From Bullera alba (Eukaryota; Basidiomycota; Tremellomycetes; Tremellales; Bulleraceae), in contig BCIX01000001.1 of assembly GCA_001600095.1 (NCBI GenBank), positions 2,877,198 to 2,941,197 on the forward strand: DNA of 64,000 bases, read 5' to 3'. Position numbers and translations under genes: made by a program. Positions 45,642 to 55,144 of this stretch are shown here, piece after piece. The notes under the pieces are model-generated. The model saw nothing but the letters and a program-made list of their open reading frames with translations, was not told the origin of the DNA and did not search any database. Every line of letters starts with the position of its first letter. Positions within the stretch are counted from its first letter, which is position 1.

Positions 45642-46750
45642 GTCGGATCGACTAGGTATCTTAAGCAAGCTGTTGAGATTGAGATCAGGACTGAGTGATC
45701 TGCACAGGGTTGAAGTTCACTAGTATCAATCTCAGCTTTGGTGCTCATGCAAAAGCAGTCGCGACAAACAACTTGTTTTGGCGGTAGATCTGGGAACTTA
45801 TTCAGCCCACCCAGTTTAGATCCCGTTTGTTTGGTTCCGAATTCAGCAGGCTGCCAGGCTGCCTAAGCTCGACTTGGCTCGACTTGGCTCGACACCTGAT
45901 GATGATCGAGCATCCGATACTGTCGAACTACTTGCACTCTATCCGACCTCTCAATTGGCGGTTCCGAGCGCCGGACCGTCCAATCTCCGTGCGAGGTGCT
46001 CGAAGTCCGGTATCATACAATCAATTCCCATAGCCAAGGTCCTGGTCCTTTCGTCGCCACTGATCGAAGGACTGAACACGTCAACGCATCCGGCCAACAC
46101 GGCGATTTTGGCTTCCTTGCATCGCTTCCTTCGGTAAAACCCGTCGAGCAGCGGATGAGGAAGATGAGTCACTCTAGGAAGATAGGCTGGCTGGTCTCTG
46201 CCCCGCCGATCCTATCGGGAGGGAATGCTCCTCGTCCAATATCATCGGAAACCAGATTTAGCATCTACCATCTACCTTGACGACCTTGTCAACGCCGACA
46301 CAGCCGCAAAGTAATCACATCCCATCAGTCCATCGGATGCCCGACTCATGAAATTGCCGCAATAACACTCAAATTGGGCGGCTCTGGCAAGAGGAGTTGA
46401 TGTCATTGGTCCATTATACGCTCGTCGTCCTTCGCGCATTGCCATCTGCCCGTCCTTTGATGGTGAGAAGCGAGATTGAGTCGAAAGGGAGGGTGGCAAA
46501 GATCTCACGCACTGCCCAGCCGCTAGAGGCTCTGATGGATGACGTGTAGGAGGGGAGTAATCTCAAGTGGTCTTAAGCTCTTTCATGATGTCTCATCTCA
46601 TCTTCATCTCCCACTCATTCTCTCATCCACTCACTCAGGCTGCGAGCTATCACACCTCATTTCTCATCATCCCAGCTCATCTCACTCTCAGAATTGACCC
46701 ACTCAAGCGATCTCTCGTCTTTCTGAATTCCGCTGCCGACGGCAATCAGT
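45642..46750. other. 1.1 kb divergent gap, Aurora kinase and small membrane protein
   Basis: Promoters of both divergent genes. Three tandem copies of 'gctcgacttg' (last one changed) lie at 45867-45896. Two minus-strand open frames of 73 and 78 codons (46272-46508 and 45951-46172) could be exons of a small unrecognised gene but have no domain, so they are not called. The last 150 bases before 46750 are CT-rich. Confidence 0.4.
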
Positions 46751-47376
46751 ATGACTGTGAGTGGCCACGACTTGTCAGCGTGCCTCCCACACATCAAGTC
46801 GCCTTCAAGGCGTGTTCATCATCTACGTTGTCCACCTGCTGACTGTGTCTTGCAGATCATTCCCGTTTCCGCTGAAGACATGGAACGCGCCAACGCCCTA
46901 CCCTCCATCGACCTCGGCCACATCTTCACTCGAGCTACGGGCGATTCTAGCGGGGGTGGCCTGAGCGGCGGAGCTATCTTTGGTGAGTCACTATAGACCA
47001 ACACTCGTCCCCGGCTACAGCCTCCAAGATACTCATGTTCGCCAAACTCGCCAGCTGACTGTCCACTTTAGGCATAGTCGCAGGCGTCATCGCTCTTATA
47101 GGGATCATCGCCACTTTGGTATACTGCTCACGCCGACAAACGCCCTTCGCCGCTCCCGCATTTCCTTTCGGCAACCGCAGCGCAAAGCCATTCCCTGCCC
47201 ATGTCGAGCAAGGCTATCTACCGCGATACACCGGTCCAACTCAGGCCTATATCCCGCCTCAGGTAGCTCAGATGCCTCCGGTGGTGTACCCCTCTAGAGC
47301 AGACAGCACCTATTACGTTCAGAACCAAGTCCCCCATGGAGTCAGGTTCGGAGAGGTCGGCGTGCGGCGGTTCTGA
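46751..47376 (+). CDS. small single-pass membrane protein, unknown function
   Basis: I do not recognise this gene. The best model starts at ATG 46751 ('MT'), splices from 'gtgagtggcc' to the acceptor 'gtcttgcag' and reads 'IIPVSAEDMERANALPSIDL', 'GHIFTRATGDSSGGGLSGGA', then, after a second intron, the membrane helix 'GIVAGVIALIGIIATLVYC'. A cytosolic tail rich in Pro and Tyr follows ('YLPRYTGPTQAYIPPQVAQM'), ending 'FGEVGVRRF', TGA at 47374-47376. About 145-150 residues. Translation could instead begin at ATG 46879. There is no signal peptide, so the single helix probably acts as the anchor. Tails of this Pro/Tyr kind are seen in fungal surface sensors and adaptor-binding proteins, but function is unknown. 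Confidence 0.6.
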
Positions 47377-47827
47377 GGGACGAGAGAGTGAGGTTCGAGT
47401 CGTTATAAGTGAGTGCCTCGTCATCCGTTTGGGTCTTTCATTGACACCTTGACACCCTTTTAGTCTTGAGGCGGGACCAACCTGTGCATGATGATGGATT
47501 GGACGTCTTGTAGGGATGTGATATCTGTCCGTTGTGACGAATCGTTATATACGTAGTTGTATCTAGATGCCATCATGTCATATTGTGTCGTTCCAGCTCC
47601 TTCCTCCGTGTCCTACTCGGAGTATGCAGTCGTGTCTAACCTCATGACAGTTCATAAACAAGGTATACACATGCGGGCCTGGTCATTATATACGCGATGT
47701 ATGGTATTGAGCGATCGTCAAGATATTAGGTATGTCGACAGTATTAGGTATATGATGATGATCGTGGCCACATATTGATATGCGACAAGGTCGTGACAAA
47801 ACAGCAGACTCCTCTACTTCGATCTCC
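47377..47827. other. convergent 3' gap, 451 bases
   Basis: Between the stop codons of the small membrane protein (plus) and the Msb1-IPK1 gene (minus). AT-richer than the flanks, with runs such as 'tattaggtatatgatgatg'. No gene supported. The 'ggttcgagtc' at 47391 looks like a tRNA B box, but no A box or cloverleaf accompanies it. Confidence 0.45.
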
Positions 47828-50800
47828 CTATCCTTCATCTCCATCTACTTCCCCCAACTTGTTCCCCAGGCCTGACCTGAAGTCAGAGGTGGTTGGTGGA
47901 TTGACCACATCGTCCTTCGTTCCGGTTGCAGACACCTCTAGGTCTTTGCTGGCGCTGTCGGGTAGATGATCATGTGCGAGTTGGTGAACCCTCTCAGACT
48001 CCATGCTTTCCATCGGCTCCCCAGCGAGGAGCTCGACCACCGCTGGATCAGACACCGCTGATGCTTTCTCCGCAGGTTGATCGGCTTGACCACCTTCCCC
48101 GAAAGTCCTCGAGGAGATCGAGTTGGGAATACCGCTCTCGCTGACAACACCCGGCTCGACGATTTCGTTGACATCCGTCTGAGGAACTGTTGGTATGTCG
48201 CCGTGGTGCCCTGCCTCTTCTTCGTCCACATGATCGTCAATTGATCTATGCGAGACCGACTCCATTTTCGAATGTACCCCAGCAGACGCTTTAGGCATTT
48301 CGTCTAGGTCGACTATCACTGATGGAGTGCTTTGAACGATGCCGATTTGGGCAACCTCGGCTTGCAGCTCCAGCTTGGTACTGTCGGTCGTGTCAAGCTC
48401 CTCCACACCAGCTGCGCTCTCGTCGTCTAGTTTGACCGATACCTCGGCCTCACCGTCGGCTGGCTTTTCTGCGGCGACTGAGCGAGTTTCATCGGCTGCA
48501 CCAGCGGCCGGGCTTGCAGCACCGACAGACTCTCCTATTGCCTCCGCCCAAGCATGAGCGGCCGACGTGACAGTGTCAACGACCGTAGCAACGCTGAGGC
48601 TGGGCAGTATCGGGATCGAGCTTGTTGTCTCGTCGGCCGCGGTGGGTACCTCGCTTTCCACCTCGTCTGATGTGAGATCCCGGGGACCAAAGGTGTCGTC
48701 TGCCGTGGAGTCGAGCGTCTCGTCGTTCGACGCGTATTCGGTGGTTCCAGTTGGCATGACTGGACTGGGCGCATGAGTCGATACCACTCCGACATCAGAC
48801 GCAGTGGAATGGACTGGACGAGACTCGACCGTGTCGTCTCCTCTAGGAACGGATGGTGCAGTCACTTCGAGGTTTTCAGTCGATTCGACCTCGTCGTCTG
48901 AAGCAACGACCATAATCTCGCCGGCTGGGACCTGACTCGTAGTCTCTTCTTCCGAGACTTGGACCGGCATGTCGATAGGCGATGTCCCAATAGAAGGACC
49001 TGAGGCGTGTTTGAGCTCTGCCTCTTCGTCGGAGACCTGCTCCTCCCCTGGGGTCTGTTCTACCAGACGAGGAGATGCCTCTGGCTCCATGATCGCGATA
49101 GGCTCTGGCGTAGGCTGGCCGATATCTTCTGCTGATGTAGCTGGAGCAGACTCCATTTGCGGCGCCGCCTCCGATTCCGGCTCATGCTCGACTTTCGGTG
49201 AAGAGGCGAGTGACTCCTCCGCAACAAGCTCTTCCACTTCGTCTTCCCTATCACCAGACTCCACTTCGGCCATAGAGAGCTCAAGAGGGTTGACCACCAC
49301 CGGACCAGCTATTTCCGCCATGGGCGTTGAGTAATCCTCGAATGGGGTGCTGCTCCCAGATACGGCTTGAGCGGGATCCGACTCGGCCTGGGCGATTTCC
49401 GCTTCATCACCAGTCGCTGAACGCTCAGCTATCTCGGATTGGACTGGCGGGGAGACAGCAGGTGTCGCTTGAGCTGGTACTGGCGAAGAAGATCCGGGTT
49501 GAGCAGGCTCCAGGTGTGGTGTTTCCGCCTGAGAGGGCTCGAGTGGGGCAGACGCCACTTGACTGACCTCAGCTTCGCGCTGATCAACCTCAGGTGAAGC
49601 AGGACCCGGTCGAGCAGACTGGATTGTAGGAACCGGCTCGGAAGACTCGACTCGACCGACCTCAGTCTGACTCGGCTTAGCCTCGGCGTTGTCATGACGA
49701 ACCACCTCGGGTAGAGCTGCAACGGTCGGCTGGGCATGATATTCCGCCACCTCTGGTGAATGCTGGGGCTCACGACGCTCTTCCTCCACCTGCTGTTCGA
49801 CCACTGCGTCGTGAACTGCCGATCTAGGCCCTTGATCTGGGACAGTGACCTTCGCTGCTGGAGCATCCACTTCGAGAGGCAGAACCGCGGGAGTATGCTT
49901 CTGGGAGCGGTTGAGGAGTTCCTGCAGCTCGGGCGGCAAGTCCGGCATAGTCTCACCCAGAAGTGGTGAAGGCGAGGGCGCTGACGACCGCTTGATCCTC
50001 CTTGTCGAGCGTGGCGAGGCCGACGAGACGCCGTCATGCTCCATCCCGTCTTCCTCCTCGACGTCGGATAGCACGTGATCCTCGTACTGGGATAACTCCT
50101 CCAGAACTGGAATCTCATGAGTTGATGGACCATTTGTGTGTTGTGCGCTATCGTGCTCGATGATGTTGACGGCAGTCTCACCGGAGATGTCTCGATCGTT
50201 GGAGTTGGGAGGGAAGATGGGCTTGACGGGAGTGAGGGCCAATGCGTCTGCCAGGCTCACATGTCCATCTCCGAGGTGATCATCAGAGACGACATCGTTT
50301 GAGTCTCTGCGCCCAAAAGTCGATTTGCTCGGTGATGAACCCAGAGCATCTTCCAGAGATAGGTGTACTGGAAGAGATGGCTCTTCAGGTAGAGTACTGA
50401 TCACAGCGGTCTCCCCGACGCTTTGATCCGCTGGGGTAGGCGTGATACTCCTATCGGCGACCTCAGGTAAAGTGGTAGCGATAGGCTCGTTGGTCGGAAC
50501 GACTGCCTCGCTGCTCGGTGGAGTAGATTCGTCGTGCTTCACGGTGGTCGGGTGAGTGGCGTGCCAATGTCGCCAGATCTCCTCGTCCAATTCATACCAC
50601 TTTTTGAGGCTCTTGACCGATTTCAAATCCAGATCGATCACCTTGACCTGCTCGCCAGATCCCTTTCTCATCCAAAGACCACTTTTGCTCTGTACCACCG
50701 GAATACGGACAAAGATCGAGCAGTCTTTGAAGGTCGCAGAGAGGGTGTATGCGATCATACACTCTCTCAGGGTCAACTTGCTGAAGTCGGCGCCCTCGGA

Positions 50801-53800
50801 ACAGTGCTGTACCACTTGGCGCAATTCCTCGAGAGTCGACTCGGGTGTCTGCTCCGGATCGAATACCTCCACATCGGGATTCTCTGAGTTGTAACGCGTG
50901 GCAAGGGTCGAGATATCCAGCGGGTCGAGAGTTGACTGCAACCTCTTCAGCTCTGGTAGAATAGAAGAGCTGAGCAGGATCGGGGCAATGAGTGGCCCTG
51001 TTCTTTCGCCCAGACTGCCGTCCTTCTTTGTTGTTGGGACCTTGCCAACCTGACGTTTGTCAGTTGACCATTGAAATAATAAGAAGAGAGCACTCACTTG
51101 GTCAGGCAAAACCACCTTTCCATCGACGTATACCCTCCAATTATTCTTCTTTCCCTTTGTCTCCATCCAAATACTCCATAGGTCGTCTATAGCCTTTCCA
51201 ACCCGGATCTCGTCCCCAGAAAAGAGGTCCACCGGATCGTATCCATCCGTCTCGGTCACGCTACCTGTGGCCTTGAGACGATGATGTAGCCTGTATCGAG
51301 AGATTGTAGACTTGATGGCTGCAGCTTCTGCGGGTTGTACATTTGAGTGATCAGGCAGGAAACCCCACTTTGGCTAGATCGATCCTCGGTCAGCATGCAA
51401 TGCATCTCAAGTTGAAAGGCATCCTTCGCACTCACCTTGATCTCCAAGCACAAGACCCCTTCACCTTTGATGGTGGTCGCTGCAATGGTGTCGTCCATCA
51501 CAGTGGCTACGACAAACGAGCCGATCGAATCGACTAAGGAACCACTCTTCGATATCCTCTCTTTCGGTCTGAGCTTTTCGACTTTGCCGAAGAGCGTTTT
51601 TGTCCAATCTGCCTCAAGCGTTACTGGTACCGTCGAGAGGAGGTACTCCGCGGGCAGAAGCTTAGGAAGTAGCTCCTCCTTCCAGCTTTTCGTGAGCGAT
51701 GTAGAAGACTCGTCTCGGGCCGCTTCCGTCCCCTTTCGGATCCTCAGTACTCGTCGGGTGTAGGTCGGTGACGATCCGGTATAGGCCAATATCAGGTGTG
51801 CCCCGCCTTCGGCTCGATATGCCCACTCGGAGGGTTTGGTGTCCCTCGAAGGATCCAGGCGTTCTTGGTACCCATCTGCAGCTGAGATTGGCACTTTGAC
51901 CATCTCCCCAAGCTCGGATACCGTATACTCAGTCGGAACGGTGGATAAGGCCGTCTTGGGTGTTTTAGGCTCGGCTGTCGTGCTGTCATTGTTCGAAGCG
52001 GCATTGGCCTCACCGGCGACCGTTGGCGGGTTGAGATGAATATTGGGTTTAGTCGAAGAGCTTTCCTCGAGAATGGGCAATTGATCTCCGAAATCGGCAT
52101 TCTTGGATAGTGTCCGACTGGACCCCCCAAAGAAGGAACGACGCGAGGTTTGGGTCGAGCTCGGTGACTTGAAGGATGGTGAGCGGCGGAATAGCTGGAA
52201 ATTTTGACCGGACCTGGATGTGGTAGATGCAGCAGGAGAGCTTGACCTGGGTACGTCTGATGCCGACTCTCTCGGAGAGGGAATGGCTGTGGGCTCCACT
52301 TCTGGAACATGCGATAGGGTCACCATGATATATTCTACCGGTTCGCAATCAGGCCGGGAGATAGGAGAGCGCAAGCGTGCACAGGCGAGTTTGGGCCAAT
52401 GTCTGGATGTATGCGCGTCCAGCTGGCCATCCTGGATGAAGTTAAAGAAGAGGTGGTCGACGCTGACGATATCCTCACCAGTCATCGCGTACTTCGACGA
52501 CTCCCTCCTCGAGCTATTCCTAGAAGCAGTCGATACAGGAAGTCTGAAATCAACACCGCTGGTGGGCACTCTGGGCGCCAGTCTCAATTGGGCCTCAGGA
52601 CTCCCGCCAAATCCTGTCTTCTCGAACGACGTCCATATGTCCGGCTGACCAGAGTTTGTACTGAGAACATCGTGGGACGGTCGTCTATTGACAGTTTTGG
52701 ACGAAATATCGATCACAGGACCCAACTGTGGAAGTATACTGTCCGTTCCCATGACCGGCTTCTCATGTAGCAAATTGCCGTGCGAGCGGGATCGAGGACG
52801 CTGGATCGGATCTTGCAGGGTATGCGAGAGATCGGTGGTGGACAGAATGGAGAAAGGTCGATATAGAGGACCACCTGCCGCACTATCGGAGCTCACAGAA
52901 GATGGTGATGCTGAAGATGGAGGCTCCAAAAGCGCCTCGAATCTCGAGTCAAATCGCTCTTGATAGACCCGATCGTCGTCCACGAGCATCTCTTCAATGG
53001 ACGCTGACCCCTTTGACTTCAGCCACTCGGTCCAGACACCCGTGTTGTTCGCAGGCTTCGATGATGCCGCCAGGTGCAATAGCTCTCGGGGTGTCACTGT
53101 CGGGAGCTGTCGTCCGGTGTAAACCAGCGAGATCTGGAGGACTTGACACAGGAATGAAGATGGCGGTGGACTGGAGAGCAGCGTTGGTTCCTCGCTTATG
53201 TCTCCGAAAGGATAGTCCTCAACGAGGCGCAGTAAGCGAGCGGGGAGTTGCTGCCTCGTAGCTTGATGCCTGTTGCGCACAGTCAGATAATCCCCAACAA
53301 CCAAGCTTAGCGGACTTACCTGATCCAAGCGTAGAACAGGTGCTCAGTCCTTCTGCCGTTCACCGCCCATTGATCATACAGCTCTGTCCAATCCTGCTGA
53401 TGTCTCTCTGGAATGACTTTCTCGAAGATCCACCACCCCAACAGGCGCGATATCTTGCCCCCGCTCATACCGTTCGAGTCGGATTTAGACGCCACTGCGC
53501 TCCACAGGTCGAAAACTTCTTCGAGGATCCGACCGGTCTGCACAGGTAGTCGAGAAGACAAAAGGAAGTGGTAGGCATCTACGGGGAAATTGTTGTCTCG
53601 TTCCGCTCGGAGAAAGGTGATATAGGTCGCAGAGTCGAGTATAGAGGCTGAAGTGGAATGAGTACTGTTCTCCAGCATGGAGTTGGACGACGACTGGTTG
53701 AGATGTCGCAGGAGGTACTTCAAAGCTTCACACAAAACACAGGCGTCTGTCTGATCCTGACAGAGGCTGTCGAGGTGCTGAGTCCACATTGTTGACGAAT

Positions 53801-54485
53801 TCTCGGTAGATGATGTCGGGCCTGGTGTCGTGCCATAGTGATCCACCAGCGTCTTGAACTTGGCTGACAGGTCCGGTCGAGCCGATAAGAGGATGAGAGC
53901 GATTAGAAGGTCTTGAGACTCGGCGTCTGAGGGCGAGGGTCGGACCACCATCAGGCCAGCTTGTCCCAAATCTGCCGAAAAAAGGATTAGCGGATAATCC
54001 CGGCGCTTCGATGATAGCTCACCGTTCTTGCGCAAGGCCTCGCCGAGAACCTTCCAGCCTAGTAGAAGCTGCTCCAAGCTGAATTGCTGCTTGCGCAAAA
54101 ACTCGAGCTCCTCCGCGTTGAGCTTCGGAGGCTTCCCTACATCTCTCAGTCCGAGTGTGTCCCCGTCCGCCGCGAGTCCATCTACGCTCTGAAGTTCCCA
54201 TCCCAGAGCAAGCTTTGGTACCTGCTCTTCCTCCCTAGACGGCTTTGCTGAGACCCGTCTCGTGTTACTCCTTCTTCTGGTCAACTCGGTGCTCGCCCTT
54301 CGAGCTGCGAGGTCGTACGGCTTGCTTGATGAGCGAGAGCGGAGTGAGAGGAATCTCGTGTGTTTGTCCTTTGGTGTTGGCGAAGGGCCTCTCTGTACGC
54401 CAGCGGCCTCTTTGCTCCCTTCGCGAGAAGGCGAGGTGGCGCGCTTGGCCTTCTTCCTCCCGAAGAGGGAGAGTAAGGACACCAT
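47828..54485 (-). CDS. IPK1: fusion protein: Msb1/Mug8 domain + inositol-pentakisphosphate 2-kinase (IPK1) + long acidic tail
   Basis: One gene of about 2,150 residues. ATG at 54483-54485 ('MVSLLSLFGRKKAKRAT'), stop at 47828-47830. Residues ~1-700 look like an Msb1/Mug8 domain, linked to Rho-type polarity and wall signalling: 'WIFEKVIPERHQQDWTELYD', 'NGRRTEHLFYAWIR', 'HQATRQQLPARLLRLVEDYP', then 'VDHLFFNFIQDGQLDAHTSR'. Residues ~850-1250 are a full IPK1, which makes phytate (IP6) from IP5: 'EWAYRAEGGAHLILAYTG' (Gly loop), 'RRVLRIRKG', 'CLEIKPKWGFLPDHS' across an intron at about 51374-51436, 'PVDLFSGDE' and 'VKVIDLDLKSVKSLKKWYEL' with the metal-binding DLDLK. Residues ~1250-2150 are Glu/Pro/Ala/Ser-rich. 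The Msb1 end and the IPK1 start share one uninterrupted exon (about 53280 to 51437), so this is not two genes read together. Introns at 53972-54022 and 51050-51097 are multiples of three and stop-free. Confidence 0.85.
51050..51097 (-). other. 48-base stop-free intron in the IPK1 part
   Basis: Donor 'gtgagtg' after 'VVLPDQ', acceptor 'cgtcag' before 'VGKVPTTKKDG'. A multiple of three with an open frame; retention would insert 16 residues in the kinase domain. Confidence 0.7.
53972..54022 (-). other. 51-base stop-free intron in the Msb1 part
   Basis: Donor 'gtgagc' and acceptor 'cggcag' on the minus strand. The length is a multiple of three and the frame stays open, so retention would add 17 residues without a shift. 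Confidence 0.7.
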
Positions 54486-55144
54486 GCAGAGCGAGTCTTG
54501 CGCGGACTGACAGTTGAAGGTGCAGTTTCAAGTGGGCATACCAAGTCGGACACAATCTCAGCTTTTCAGCTCTCAGAATCTTGAGCACCGCTACTAGAGG
54601 TGGTATGAGCGGGTTGAACGACGTGTACCAATTGCGGGATCACCAACGCCTCGCCTCGCCTTGGTGGCTCCCGTCCTGAGCCTCGCTCTGACCATGCTGA
54701 AACTCGGACCGAGCGCTAGCTTCAAGCTTACCCCTTGAAACACCGCCCAAGGACACCACGTGACAACGGTGGCGCGTTGACTCAGTCGGATATCAGTCAA
54801 TGTCCGCTCGATGGCACGTGGCCCGCGAACGTGAGCAGCAGAAGATGCAGCAGAGTGCTGGCCTTTACTGGTCTCTATATGATCATGCATGGCGAGCATG
54901 CTGTTGAGGGGCCATGAATGCTCGATCAGACGCCGAGCATTGCGCTTTGAGAGCTGTGTCATGACTTGTATTCTGCGTGTTGTGCGATATCATGTATCTA
55001 CCTTCTGCATGATCACACCGTCACAACAAATAGATTTCGCTGGTTGCTTTCCACAATCATGAGGCTGAATTAGGCATTCCCGAATGTTGCGCAACACGCG
55101 CATGAAATAGGATCGAGTCCGCCCAGTCCCCATCGCACACCGCC
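54486..55144. promoter_or_regulatory. divergent promoter, Msb1-IPK1 and NTE1, with two CACGTG boxes
   Basis: The 659 bases between two divergent start codons. 'ccacgtgac' (core 54757-54762) and 'gcacgtggc' (core 54815-54820) are two E-boxes 58 bases apart. CACGTG is bound by bHLH factors such as Cbf1 and Pho4; the second matches the stronger Pho4-type GCACGTGG form. The palindromic 'atgatcatgcat' near 54879 is a further possible site. CACGTG also occurs elsewhere in the window, so the pairing is suggestive only. Confidence 0.45.

Noticed and set aside
45642..45668. Aurora kinase start at 45668
   Set aside because: The frame there begins with TTG. An upstream ATG exon would need an intron of only 21 bases. 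The ATG at 45641 is preferred.
47391..47401. tRNA-like B box 'ggttcgagtc'
   Set aside because: No A box or cloverleaf at the right spacing; it lies just after a protein stop codon.
51256..53328. Msb1 and IPK1 as two separate neighbouring genes
   Set aside because: The frame is continuous across the junction with no stop, and the splice sites on both sides keep that frame; an internal promoter remains possible but is not seen.
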